Counted from the stretch's first letter, positions 53,588-62,826 are shown. The stretch: DNA of 64,000 bases from Salinispora mooreana (GCF_000379065.1 NZ_KB900614.1:1348854-1412853); one strand, 5' to 3'. Numbers and translations: made by a program. Notes: generated from the letters alone by a model not told the origin.

Positions 53588-55015
53588 TCAGTCCGGCGAA
53601 GCGGGCAATTCACGTGAAGCGGTGTACGCGCAAAAGAGATGGATGCGTTCCCGTAGTTCGGCAGCGAGCGCCGACTTGGCGAAGGCCTGACTGGTCAGCG
53701 TTCGGTCTGTCGCCTTCATGCGCTTAATCACCGGCAGCGTCCGGCTCTCCGTCGGCAAGGAGAATATTGGTTGCAGATGCTCTTCAGCGCCGTCGAGGTC
53801 GTTCAACGCGAGGTGCGCCGCCACCAGGTCAACCTGTGCCGCAGCGAAGAACTCGGGGCATTGCTCGAGGTCCGGCTGCGCCGCGAACAACTCCAGGGCA
53901 TGTGTAGCCTCGGACGCCGCTCGCTCGAAGTTTGTCTTGCCACCGAGGGCTAACCTGACCTCGCTTGCGTAGTAAGCGGCCTTGCCGAGATTGAAGTGGA
54001 ACACCCCTCCTGGCCCGTCGCCATCTGGACCTACATGTGACCGAGCCGCCTGGGCCGTCGCCAGGGCACGACCGGCCTCCCGGTGATCGGCGGCTGCCGC
54101 ATTCGCCCGCGCCTCCTGACTCGCGAGCCTTAGCAGACTCGTGCCGACCGTGGCATACCGCTGGCCGCTGTGAGCCAACTCGGCGGCTCTGCCGTAGTCG
54201 CCGTTCCAGTAGGCAACGTTTGATTGCACCCAGCGAACGTAGACACGCAGGGTGTCGTCCTCCGCGAGATCTGCACAGAGCCAGGCCGTACGCGTATGGG
54301 TGTCGGCGGCATACGCTTGGCCAAGGTCCGCACAGGTATGGGCCAGAAGCGCACAGAGCTGGCCGGCGACCTGGTACAGGCTGGGCAACACGGCCGGGCG
54401 CTGACGGTCATCGAGCAACTCGAAAACCTCTGCCCGCAGCCGGGACAAGGGCCGAAACATCGCAAACGGTGGGCGCATCAGGTAGTCATGCGCCATGTGG
54501 CTGACGTCAGCACCGAGCTGGTCCAGGACGTCTTGGTCTACAGCTCCTCGCGCTCGCCGCACGAAGCGCGCGGACTCTTCGGCAGACATCGCAATCTCCT
54601 CGCTTAGCGCGCCGTCCCCGGACAGGCACGCCTTGTCGACGTGTACCTCCTCCGACGGTACGTCGCCGCGGCCGGAGGTTGCCGACAGGCCCAGCGCGAT
54701 CTCAGCGATCGGCAGCGCCCCCGCAGGGTGCGCGAGCGTGGCCGGCGCGTCCGCGCCAACGGTAAACAGTTGCGTGGTGGCCAGCCCTGGGAAGAGACCT
54801 TCAAGGATGCGACACGAATCCGGGTGCGGCAGACCCTTCAGGTCGCATGCTAGCCACCGGGCAAGTTGGGACCGGCTTGGATAGCCACCCACAAGATCAG
54901 GGTCAACCCGCTCCGCAACCCGATCCCACTCCTTACAGAACGTCGAGTACTTCTGCCAGTGACGCTCGCGAAGCAGCGCCTTTAGCAGAGTCGATGCCTT
55001 GGCCACGTCACACAT
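53588..55015 (-). CDS. XRE-type regulator with TPR-like repeats
   Basis: A 475-residue regulator like those common in streptomycetes. The N-terminal 80 residues hold a DNA-binding region (YPSRSQLARWLACDLKGLPHPDSC), and residues about 180-475 are helical TPR-like repeats (AVLPSLYQVAGQLCALLAHTC and similar) that could sense a peptide. The start is uncertain between ATG (MCDVAKAS) and a GTG three codons later. It is divergent from the peptide/radical SAM genes, so it is their probable regulator. Peptide sensing is inferred from the architecture. Confidence 0.78.
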   Translation of the reverse strand: MCDVAKASTLLKALLRERHWQKYSTFCKEWDRVAERVDPDLVGGYPSRSQLARWLACDLKGLPHPDSCRILEGLFPGLATTQLFTVGADAPATLAHPAGALPIAEIALGLSATSGRGDVPSEEVHVDKACLSGDGALSEEIAMSAEESARFVRRARGAVDQDVLDQLGADVSHMAHDYLMRPPFAMFRPLSRLRAEVFELLDDRQRPAVLPSLYQVAGQLCALLAHTCADLGQAYAADTHTRTAWLCADLAEDDTLRVYVRWVQSNVAYWNGDYGRAAELAHSGQRYATVGTSLLRLASQEARANAAAADHREAGRALATAQAARSHVGPDGDGPGGVFHFNLGKAAYYASEVRLALGGKTNFERAASEATHALELFAAQPDLEQCPEFFAAAQVDLVAAHLALNDLDGAEEHLQPIFSLPTESRTLPVIKRMKATDRTLTSQAFAKSALAAELRERIHLFCAYTASRELPASPD

Positions 55016-55485
55016 CCCTGTCCGGTTGGCTACGCCCGGCGTCCACATCGTAGCGCCGGAATCGCGAATCGGCTGCTGCTGACGGCGTCCCAACGTCACG
55101 CGATACATAGACGCGACAGATACGCGACCGAAACTCCTCCACAGCTAGTGGCACGCAGTCGAAATGCGACGCACGCTGGACCCATGCTGTTTGGCATGCG
55201 GTAGGGACGGCAGATTCGGTCAACCCCCAGCTAGGTCCGACGGCCTAATTGCTCGACGAGGTAGCGGTCTCTACCGATAAGCATTTAGGACTGCGTTGAT
55301 GGGCGGCGGACTTGTTTAGCGTATGAGCAACACCACGTGGTCGCCCAGGCCGCACACGTTCGTCCAGACCGGTTGAGACAAGGACAGATTTGGTAGCCCA
55401 CCACTGCTACAACAAGGCTGAGCGGCGCGCATTGACACCTTCGCCCACTGCGGTCCATCAATACCTATTCACCGGGAGGCTCGCC
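55016..55485. other. Divergent control region of the peptide/radical SAM locus
   Basis: About 470 bases with no convincing gene. It holds three spaced ACGCGA motifs (55,098-55,127), a CATGC-GCATG inverted repeat (55,183-55,198) and a perfect TTGACA at 55,432-55,437 without an obvious -10. These are the likely promoters and operators of the XRE gene and the peptide operon. Confidence 0.5.
55098..55127. repeat. Three ACGCGA motifs, spaced 13 and 11 bases
   Basis: ACGCGA at 55,098, 55,111 and 55,122 (TCGCGT on the minus strand), about 85 bases upstream of the XRE start. Spacing near one helical turn suggests an operator bound on one face. Confidence 0.5.
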
Positions 55486-55713
55486 ATGCCGACAGTCGCG
55501 AATGAGCACAAAGATTGCCTGTCCCAGCGAGGTGGCGGAACTTTCCTCACTACCTCGCCCAATTCGGACTTCACTCAAATTGCCGCGTCAGAGCTGGATT
55601 CTGAGCGCTTGCCTTTTACTGGTCGTGCTGTGGGCCGGGCACGCGTGTACTACACCTCCCATCCTGGCTTGGACGTTCTTCAGTCCGTGCTGGACGGGCT
55701 GAGGAGGCTGTGA
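55486..55713 (+). CDS. Hypothetical 75-residue protein, first gene of the island operon
   Basis: A small protein, MPTVANEHKDCLSQRGGGT..., behind GGGAGG five bases upstream. The middle has SDFTQIAASELDSERL, the end a helix, HPGLDVLQSVLDGLRRL. One cysteine. No family is recognised. The stop overlaps the next gene (TGATG), so translation is coupled. Its place at the head of a radical SAM operon makes it a candidate precursor or partner peptide, but its own sequence does not show a leader/core layout. Confidence 0.65.
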   Translation: MPTVANEHKDCLSQRGGGTFLTTSPNSDFTQIAASELDSERLPFTGRAVGRARVYYTSHPGLDVLQSVLDGLRRL

Positions 55714-55901
55714 TGGTCGACGGCAGCAGGCTCCCGCTACATGGCAACCGTGATCCGCACGGAACGCCTCCGCTGCCGGATGGTGATGGGGTTCCAGTGA
55801 TACCGAGGGAGCCGGATCCGCCGACAGCCAGGCAGAAGCTGGTCACGGCGCTCGTTCTGATGATCGTTGTTGTTGGGGTTGTGTTCGGGATGTTGCGGTG
55901 A
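55713..55901 (+). CDS. Small single-pass membrane protein
   Basis: A 62-residue protein, MVDGSRLPLHGNRDP..., with a Pro/Asp-rich cytoplasmic half and one C-terminal membrane segment (LVTALVLMIVVVGVVFGM). It overlaps the upstream stop (TGATG) and its own stop overlaps the 37-residue peptide start (TGATG). GAGGAGG precedes it. It could anchor or export a peptide; no family is recognised. Confidence 0.65.
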   Translation: MVDGSRLPLHGNRDPHGTPPLPDGDGVPVIPREPDPPTARQKLVTALVLMIVVVGVVFGMLR

Positions 55902-56014
55902 TGGGCCAGGTCGCCGGGGTTGTGGAAAGAGGGCCGGAGAATCCGTTCGCCTGGATCGAACTTGTTCCCCGCAGTTCGTTCGCCCCGTGTGGTTCGTGTG
56001 ATTCGAGTTCTTGA
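55901..56014 (+). CDS. 37-residue peptide with CxxC-rich C-terminus, candidate precursor
   Basis: A 37-codon frame whose ATG overlaps the previous stop (TGATG). It begins MGQVAGVVERGPENPFAWIE and ends FAPCGSCDSSS. A conserved-looking front half and a short Cys/Ser-rich end are the layout of ribosomally made, modified peptides (leader plus core). The next large gene is a B12-binding radical SAM enzyme, the kind that modifies such cores. Translational coupling argues that it is a real gene; the precursor role is inference. Confidence 0.55.
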   Translation: MGQVAGVVERGPENPFAWIELVPRSSFAPCGSCDSSS

Positions 56015-56163
56015 TCGGCCTACCTATCCCGGGTGGGTATGGATGGAGGGCTACGAGGTCAAGGTGGCGTTCCATCGCAGGCTAACACGATTACCAAGGA
56101 GGCCGCTGAGGTGTGCTGACTTGCCACTGAATCAATCAATCGACTGGGAAGGACGCTCCGGAG
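56015..56163. other. Gap before the radical SAM gene
   Basis: About 150 bases. A strong AAGGAGG at about 56,096 is followed by GTG codons that read only two to five codons before a stop. A frame from the GTG at 55,998 contains RPTYPGWVWMEGYEV, which looks like a protein, but it soon degenerates and runs into the radical SAM start. This may be a decayed small gene. Confidence 0.35.
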
Positions 56164-57114
56164 ATGTCGAATCAAACCCTCAACGCTCAGGACATAACTC
56201 CACACGACCGCCTTATTGATACCGTCGAACGCTGCACAGATAAAGCTGTTTCCTCGAACGAACTACTACGACTGCCGCTGGAACAACCACACGTGATACG
56301 CCGCGCGCTGGAGGACCTACTGCCGGGGCGAGTTGTAGTCACCGGCACGATCGAGCGCCGACTTCTGCTCATCGAACACGGGGAGCGATGGATGGCTGTG
56401 GACCTGTCTGGCGAGGCGCACGCCACTCGGCGGTGGCCCGGTTGGGCAGCTGATCACCTCATGCTAGAAGCACCGAACTCGTGGCTGTCGCCAGCGGCTA
56501 TCGATGAACAGGCAATGCAGCGTCTACTCCGCCCGCGTGTCCTGCTGACAGCTCTGTACCGGCCGGAGATTTTCCCACTGCCACGGTTTCCGTTGGCGAT
56601 TTCTGATCTTGCACGAGCAGCGCGAAGCACCCTGACCGGCCAGGTGGACCTGTTGGATATGCAGCTGGGGGCCACCCTCGACGACCTCATCGCCGCTATT
56701 GGTGAGAATCCCCCCGACATCCTCGGAGTGTCCGCAACGTTTGGACAGCACGACCTGATGCTCCGGCTGCTGGATCAGGTGTACAGCATGGCCGTAGCCC
56801 CGCTGGTGCTTGCCGGCGGCAGCCTCACCGCGCGCAACGAGCGCCTGCTGCTGGACCGATACCCGCAGCTACTCGTAGCCCGTGGGGCCGGCGAGCCGAC
56901 GATCCAGGACGCGATCAGCTACTGGCACGGCGACCTCTCACTGCCCGACATTCGAGGCATCGGCTACTCCGGCAACAGCCGTGCACAAAAGGGCCTACTG
57001 CAGGTGGGCCGGTACCGCCGGACCCGGACGATCGCCAACCGCGCACAGACAGACAACTTGCCGGAGCTGGACCTGCTCGATGCCACCTTCACCCACCGCG
57101 GCGTCGCGCAACTA
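56164..57114 (+). pseudogene. B12-binding radical SAM enzyme, N-terminal half (split by IS701-type element)
   Basis: Codons 1-317 of a larger gene. Residues about 1-115 are an unfamiliar N-terminal domain; about 140-270 resemble a cobalamin-binding Rossmann domain (PPDILGVSATFGQHDLML, PLVLAGGSLTARN, LVARGAGEPTIQDAI). The frame runs into the IS element after GVAQL and stops 12 codons later. The rest of the enzyme is at 58,550. Because both halves are intact and in phase, the insertion is probably recent. Confidence 0.85.
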
Positions 57115-57115
57115 G

Positions 57116-58546
57116 TACTCCAGCCGGGGATTGTGATCACGGTTCGGTGAGGGCTTGTCGGGTGTAGTGGCTGGTCATGGCTCGTGCTTGGTGACGGCGT
57201 CGGCGTACGGACCAGAGCAGTGGGTCGCAGCGGCGGCGGCTGGGTTCGATGATCAGGGTGTTGAACAGGTGGCGTAGTTCGTTGACGGTCAGCGCGATCA
57301 GCCCGGCCGGGTCGGGGCGGCTGCGGTGCGTGGTCGCGGCGGCGAGGAAGGCGTGGGCGAGGATCGCCAGGGTGGTCCAGCGGTGCCAGGACGTCCAGCG
57401 GCGGTTCTGGTGCTGGTCCAGGCCGAGTTCGGTCTTTGCGGCTTGGAACGACTGTTCGATCTTCCAGCGGCGGCCGGCCACCAGGACGAGGCTGCGTAGC
57501 GGGACCACCTCTGGTGCCCAGCAGCGGTAGAAGGCCAGCTCACCAGTGCGGCGGTTGCGGCGGATCAGCAGCCAGTGGTGCCCGCCGTGGGTGTCGGCGG
57601 CGTGCGGCAGTGCCGTGAAGGACCAGTCGTAGTAGCGGTGTCCCTTCGCGCCTCGACCCGCGGATACCCGCTGCCAGGCGGTGGCAGGAAGACCGGCGGC
57701 GAGGGCGTCAACGCGGGAGACACCAAGCCCGGTGATCACCTGATGTGAACAGGCCACGGCCAGGACGTAGCCCAGTCGTAACTGACGAAGCCGTGCGCTC
57801 AGGCGCGGATCGTTGCCGTAGGCCTCGTCGCCGGCCACCCATCGGCACGGCAGCCCGGCGGTGACCGCTGCGGCAATCATCCGAGATGCCAGCTGCGGCT
57901 TGGTCGCGAACCGCACCTGCTCAGGGACACCGGCCTCGGTACGGCGCTCGTCGTCGTCGCACCAGGACTTGGGCAGGTACAGCGCCGTGTCGAGCATCGC
58001 GTGACGAGCGTCGGTGGCGTAGGCGAGGTGCACGGCGACCTGACAGTTCTCAATCTTCCCGGCGGTGCCTGAGTACTGCCGCTGGACGCCGACGGTGTGC
58101 CGGCCCTTCTTCAGATCGCCCGTCTCGTCGATGACCAGCACAGCCTCGGCATCACCGAGGTGGTGGCCGACGAAGGCGCGGACATCGGCCCGTACCTGCG
58201 CATCGTCCCACTTCACCCGGGTCAGCAGGTCCTGCATCCCGTCCGGACCCGTGTCACCGGCATGCTCCGCGATCGTCCAGCAGTTCTTCCGCGGCAACGG
58301 CGCCAGCAAGCCCCGGACAAAGTCACGCACCCGACGGCGAGGCTCCGGCCTGCGGAAACGCTGCCCGACCGTCAGCATCAAGTCGTCGAACAACACCCGC
58401 CACCGCTGGGCGTCTACCCTGTATCCGGCAGCCACCGCTGCATCATGGTCAGTCCACACAACCACCCATGATCGGCGGTGGCTGCCCTCGTTCCCGCATC
58501 GCATCAAACCCCAGCTCAGTCAAGGTCAACAACCCCGGCTGGAGTA
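57116..58546. mobile_element. IS701-type insertion sequence with 4-bp CTAG duplication
   Basis: A 1431-base element. Ends are inverted repeats beginning TACTCCAGCCGGGG, with the right end reading CCCCGGCTGGAGTA. The host sequence CTAG occurs once on each side (57,112-57,115 and 58,547-58,550), matching the YTAR target duplication of the IS701 family. One transposase gene fills it, on the strand opposite the host gene. Confidence 0.92.
57137..58507 (-). CDS. IS701-family transposase
   Basis: A 456-residue DDE transposase. Acidic residues lie in LVIDETGDLKKG, WVAGDEAYG and KIEQSFQAAKTELGLD. YSGTAGKIENCQVAVHLAY and the final RRRCDPLLWSVRRRRHQARA region fit IS701/IS4-group enzymes. The frame is complete and may be active. 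The exact start is uncertain; a GTG 17 codons in (VVVWTDHDAAV) is the alternative. Confidence 0.9.
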   Translation of the reverse strand: MMRCGNEGSHRRSWVVVWTDHDAAVAAGYRVDAQRWRVLFDDLMLTVGQRFRRPEPRRRVRDFVRGLLAPLPRKNCWTIAEHAGDTGPDGMQDLLTRVKWDDAQVRADVRAFVGHHLGDAEAVLVIDETGDLKKGRHTVGVQRQYSGTAGKIENCQVAVHLAYATDARHAMLDTALYLPKSWCDDDERRTEAGVPEQVRFATKPQLASRMIAAAVTAGLPCRWVAGDEAYGNDPRLSARLRQLRLGYVLAVACSHQVITGLGVSRVDALAAGLPATAWQRVSAGRGAKGHRYYDWSFTALPHAADTHGGHHWLLIRRNRRTGELAFYRCWAPEVVPLRSLVLVAGRRWKIEQSFQAAKTELGLDQHQNRRWTSWHRWTTLAILAHAFLAAATTHRSRPDPAGLIALTVNELRHLFNTLIIEPSRRRCDPLLWSVRRRRHQARAMTSHYTRQALTEP

Positions 58547-58549
58547 CTA

Positions 58550-59746
58550 GAAACGTCGCGAGGATGCACCAACTACTGCTCGTTCTGCCCACGCGGACAT
58601 AAGGGCACGTGGTCCGGGGCACGCGCCGACGGAATGCCGACGGTCCTGGCAGCGATGTCGAAGGTGTTTGACCGCCATCCCGAAACCTCGCGCACGCTGT
58701 ACCTGGTAGACGAAGAGTTCATCGGCGGCGACCCGGATGCCGCGCCCCGGGCCTTGGCCGTCGCCGACACTGTTCATTCGGCGGGCTTTCGCTGGGAGTC
58801 GTCATGCCGGGTTGACCAGGTAGTGGACCCGCACCGCGACCGACAGTGGCACCTCGACCGCGCCCACATGTGGCACGGACTGCTGCAGCGGGGACTACGT
58901 CGCATGCTGTTCGGGGTCGAGTCCGGGGTCACGTCGATCCTTGAGCGATTCAACAAGGAGACCACAGCCGAGCAGAACGCTCTGGCTATCCGGACCCTGA
59001 CCGCACTGGGGGTACCAACCCGGTTCACCTATATCACCTTCGACCCGCTCATGACCCGCGACGAACTGGCCGAGAGCCACGCGTTCCAGGCCCGCACCGA
59101 CCTCCTCCTACGGCCGCTGCCCCACCTTCCGGTCGAGACCATCGTGGACGGGGTCCGCGATGAGACGTTCGTCGCCGCGCATACCACCGGTCGGCCGCTG
59201 CACACCGGCATCTCCTACATGCTCGTGTCCATGGAGTGCCTGATCGGAGCTGCGTACACCCGTCGCGCTGAACAGGCTGGCCTGACCCGCACGGTCCGCC
59301 CGTCGATGGGCCGCGTTGACGCCGATTACGCCGACTGGCGCATCGGCAGCGCCTCCCACCACGCACAGCTCTGGATCGACCGGAACTTCGCGTTCGACTA
59401 CACCCTCAAAAGCCTAGAGAAAATCCTCGACGGCCAGGCGCGACGCCAGGTCCGCGCCGCGCGGGTGGTCCTCAAGAACGCCGCAGCGACACTGCTCGGC
59501 CGTATGCTCGACCTCATCGACCGGCACCCACTCCACACCCCCGCCCCGGAAGCTCTCAACCCCGCGTTGATTGACCTGCTGAACCGAGGGCTTGGCGAGG
59601 TACAGGCGGCCATGGCACCGACCATCACCACGGTCCTCGCCGTGCTTCCCGCCGACCGAGCCGACATCCTCACCACTGCCCACACTCACTGGACCACCCC
59701 CGCCGGCTGGGCGCTGATCAACACGGCAGACCCATGCGGCACGTGA
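58550..59746 (+). pseudogene. B12-binding radical SAM enzyme, C-terminal half (split by IS701-type element)
   Basis: Codons 318-715 of the interrupted gene. It begins ETSRGCTNYCSFCPRG, the radical SAM CxxxCxxC cluster (C323, C327, C330 in the restored numbering). The TIM-barrel continues with YLVDEEFIGGDP, RRMLFGVESG and VPTRFTYITFDP, then a 200-residue C-terminal domain. Restored length is 715 residues. Cobalamin-dependent enzymes of this type methylate unreactive carbons or rearrange peptides and small molecules; the substrate is unknown. Its stop overlaps the next gene by 13 bases. Confidence 0.85.
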
Positions 59747-60825
59747 CCGCCCCCGAGCTGCCACCGCGACAACTCACCCGGCTCGGCCGCACCTCCCCGG
59801 CACTGGCCGCCGGCTGCTGGCCCCTCGCCGGTCCCTGCGTCAACGATGGCGCGGATGTCGGCTGGGCACCCACCCACGACATCATGGCATTGGACGCGCT
59901 ACGCGCCGCCTGGGAAAGGGGTCTGCGACTGTTCGATACCGCCGACGTATACGGCCACGGCCGAGGCGAGGAACGTCTCGGCTACCTGCTTGCCGAGGTA
60001 CCCCGCGACCAGGTGATCGTGAGCACCAAGACCGGCTACGACCGGCGCAGTGGACACCCTTACCAGGCGCTTCAGATGAAGAGGCACCTACGACGGTCAC
60101 TGGCCCGACTGGGCACCGACTACGTCGACATCTACGCCTACCACAGCACAGACTTCGGCTCAAACGACCAATACCTCGCCGAGGCGATCGTACAAATGCA
60201 CGAGTTCAAACGCGAGGGCCTGATCCGCGCTATCGCGATTCGTGCTCCCCATGAATTCGCCACGCAGTGGGCGGACGAGAGCAATCCCCGCGGGAAACAA
60301 GCACGACGATTCCTGCACCTGCTCGACCGCTGCCAACCAGATCTGATCGCTGTCCGTCACAACCTGCTCAGCCCTGCCTACCGGACCGACGAGAGCACCG
60401 TGATCGACCTGGCGCGACAACGCGGAATAGACCTGCTCATCAAGCAGGTCCTCGGACAGGGTCTTCTCATCCGCCACCCCGGACTCCCAGCGACAGCATC
60501 GCTGTTCGGCCCGGGTGACCACCGCCGACAGCACAACTGGTTTAGCCCCCTGGGCCGACGCCTGATCTGGGACGGTCTACAGCCGGTCCGGGACCGCTAC
60601 GGTCACACACCCGCCGCACTGGCCAACGTAGCCATACGCTTCGCACTGACAACCGCCCCGACCGCCGTTGCGATGCTCGGCTTCCGCACCGCCAACCAGA
60701 TCACCACGATCACTACCCCCGGCCCCGTCCTGACACCGCCAGAAGTCGCAGACCTGGCCGCGATAGGCGCCCGAATTCGCACAAGCCTGGACCAGGTTTT
60801 TCCCAACAACCGGACCCGACCCTGA
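59734..60825 (+). CDS. Aldo/keto reductase
   Basis: A 363-residue NAD(P)H-dependent oxidoreductase. The catalytic tetrad is visible: D68, Y73 (FDTADVYGHG), K99 (STKTGY) and H137 (YAYHSTDFG). Cofactor-binding blocks near the C-terminus (AMLGFRTANQI) are present. It overlaps the radical SAM gene by 13 bases, so it is in the same operon and might reduce a carbonyl made by, or feeding, the radical enzyme. Confidence 0.9.
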   Translation: MRHVTAPELPPRQLTRLGRTSPALAAGCWPLAGPCVNDGADVGWAPTHDIMALDALRAAWERGLRLFDTADVYGHGRGEERLGYLLAEVPRDQVIVSTKTGYDRRSGHPYQALQMKRHLRRSLARLGTDYVDIYAYHSTDFGSNDQYLAEAIVQMHEFKREGLIRAIAIRAPHEFATQWADESNPRGKQARRFLHLLDRCQPDLIAVRHNLLSPAYRTDESTVIDLARQRGIDLLIKQVLGQGLLIRHPGLPATASLFGPGDHRRQHNWFSPLGRRLIWDGLQPVRDRYGHTPAALANVAIRFALTTAPTAVAMLGFRTANQITTITTPGPVLTPPEVADLAAIGARIRTSLDQVFPNNRTRP

Positions 60826-60838
60826 CTGGAGTGCAGAG

Positions 60839-61279
60839 ATGACCGAACCCCACCGCTTTCCCGTCGACGTCCTCATACTCCTTCAACGACCCGACGGACG
60901 GATCCTACTCACCAAACGCGCCGGCTCCATCTACCTCGCCGGCTCCTGGGCTGTCCCCGGAGGCAAAGTTGACGCCGACGAAGACGTAATCACCGCCGCC
61001 ATCCGAGAGCTTCATGAAGAAACCGGAGTAGCGGTCACCCACGACCAGCTCACATTCATCGGAGTCACACACCACTGCCCCCCACACCACGACTCCCGCA
61101 TCGGGTTCGGCTTCCTCGCCACCGACTGGACCAGCGAACCCCGCAACGTCGAGCCCGACAAATGCTCCCAACTCGCCTGGTTCCCACCAGACCAGCTACC
61201 CGACCCGACCATGCCCTACACCGCCGAGGTCATCCGCCTCCACCAAGAGAAGCAACCCTTCTCCTTACACGACTGGTAA
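60839..61279 (+). CDS. NUDIX hydrolase
   Basis: A 146-residue NUDIX enzyme with a perfect box: G42-x5-E48-x7-REL-x-E60-E61-x-G63 (GKVDADEDVITAAIRELHEE). It hydrolyses a nucleoside diphosphate linked to another moiety. The ATG follows GGAG and lies 13 bases after the reductase gene. NUDIX proteins also occur in actinomycete integrative elements (pSAM2 Pif contains one), so a role in element biology is a second reading. Confidence 0.9.
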   Translation: MTEPHRFPVDVLILLQRPDGRILLTKRAGSIYLAGSWAVPGGKVDADEDVITAAIRELHEETGVAVTHDQLTFIGVTHHCPPHHDSRIGFGFLATDWTSEPRNVEPDKCSQLAWFPPDQLPDPTMPYTAEVIRLHQEKQPFSLHDW

Positions 61280-61597
61280 AGGATCGGTCACTGAAGTGAC
61301 ACCGGGATGCCCCCGCTACCACTAATACCCCGCGAGGTCGATAGTGCGGCGCCTGACCGGGCTTATCCTTGCGCGGTTCGGTCCCCGCAACTGGCGTATC
61401 GCTGCGGGGAGCAGCTTGTCGGTGGCCTGCGGCCTAGGCTGCTCCACCTGCGCGTGGCCGTGGCCAGCAGCCGAGCCGTGACCTCGTCGACCTGTTCAGG
61501 TTCGCCGCGGGCCCCGACCGCTCGCCAGTGCCGGGTCCTGCGCTGTGAATAACTCTGATGCCTGTGGATGATCCCCTGATCATGGCCGGATCTGCTA
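61280..61597. other. Gene-free stretch before the IS630-type element
   Basis: About 318 bases after the NUDIX gene with no convincing frame, ribosome binding site or terminator that I can see. Confidence 0.5.
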
Positions 61598-62791
61598 GTG
61601 CCTCGTCATGCAGCCTTGAACGGGTAATCCGGGTGGCGGATCTTGGAGTTGGTCGCGAAACCGGTCTTCGGTTGGGCGCGTTGGTTGCGCCAGCGGATGT
61701 AGGTGCCGATCGCGGTGTCCTGCTCTGTGTGGGTGCGGTGGTCGGTGCCGCCCAGGGCGAAGTAGCGCACGGCGGCGAACTCGGCTTCGATCCAGTTCAG
61801 CCAGGACGCGTACGTCGGTAGGAACACCAACTCGACGTGGTTGGTGGCGCACCAGGCGCGGACCTCGGGGTGTTTGTGTGGGGAGAAGTTGTCGCAGATC
61901 AGGTACAGCTTCTGGTCGGGCCGGCGGGCGCGTAGGGTCGTCAGGAAGGTCAGGAACTCGCGCCAGCGTTTACGGTCACGGATGCGGTAGTGCAGCCTTC
62001 CGGTGGCCAGGTCGAGGGCGGCGATCATGTGCCGTACGCCCTGGTCGCGGTGGTAGGTAGCGCGTAGTCGCACGGGGTGCCCCTGGGGTCGCCAGGCCCG
62101 GCCGGGGCGGGGTTGCAGGTTCAGCGGTCCGAACTCGTCGACGCACCGCACACGCCCGCCCGGCGGGGGATGGTCGTAGAGGTGAAGGATCCGGCGCATC
62201 TTGGTGGTGAAGTCGGGGTCGGTGCTGGCTTTCCAGGTCTTGGTGGCCTGCCATGACACGCCACGTTCGTGCAGGACACGGCGCACGGTCTCGACGCTGA
62301 TCGTGGTGACGTAGCCGGTGGCGGTGAGGTAGTCGCGCAGTTTGGCCAGGGACCAGCCCGAGAGTGGCTGGCCGAGGAAACGGGGGTCACACCGGGCGAT
62401 GACGCAGATCCAGTCGCGGGTCTGCTCATCGATCCGTCTCGGTGCGCCCCGCTCCATTTTGGGTTCAGCGCGTCGAACCCCCGCTCGTTGAACGCGTGGA
62501 TCACATCGCGGACGTAGTCCTCGCTGGCCCTGAGTAGGTGAGCGATGTCCGGCGCCGGCTGGCCTTGAGCCGACATCAGCACCACGATCGCCCGCCGCAG
62601 CTTCACCGGATCCTTTGCCGTCCGGCTGATCTGCTGCAACCGCTGGCCCTCGGCCATCGACACCTGCCGGACGAACACTTCCGGCCTTCTACCCACCGGC
62701 CACCACCTCCCACACGAGCACTGGGAGACAGTTTGCCTGATCCATCCTCAGAACCGACGCATTACCCGATCAACGTTCAAAGACGAGGCAC
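61598..62791. mobile_element. IS630-type insertion sequence with TA duplication
   Basis: A 1194-base element. Its ends are inverted repeats GTGCCTCGTC (left) and GACGAGGCAC (right), each flanked by the dinucleotide TA, the target of IS630/Tc1-type elements. An internal TTGAACG/CGTTCAA is partly shared near both ends. It contains one transposase gene in two frames. Confidence 0.88.
61606..62696 (-). pseudogene. IS630-family transposase, frameshifted
   Basis: Two overlapping frames make up one transposase. The first (from 62,696) has the helix-turn-helix QGQPAPDIAHLLRASEDYV and ends the match at ALNPKWSG; the second (from 62,457) continues PRRIDEQTRDWICVIA and holds the DDE catalytic core (CVDEFGPLN, YLICDNFSPHKH, NWIEAEFA). 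One base missing in the GGGG run at WSGG would join them. It could be a real mutation or a programmed shift. Confidence 0.78.
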
Positions 62792-62826
62792 TAGGAGAAC
62801 CAGTCGCGCTAGGGAACGCTTCGGTG

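Noticed and set aside
55432..55464. A TTGACA promoter for the peptide operon
   Set aside because: The -35 is perfect but no -10 lies at 16-19 bases; kept only as a remark in the control region.
55998..56219. A 73-codon frame with RPTYPGWVWMEGYEV
   Set aside because: The first part looks protein-like, but the rest loses that character and overlaps the radical SAM gene; at most a decayed gene.
61307..61552. An 81-codon frame between NUDIX and the IS630-type element
   Set aside because: No ribosome binding site and no recognisable domain.
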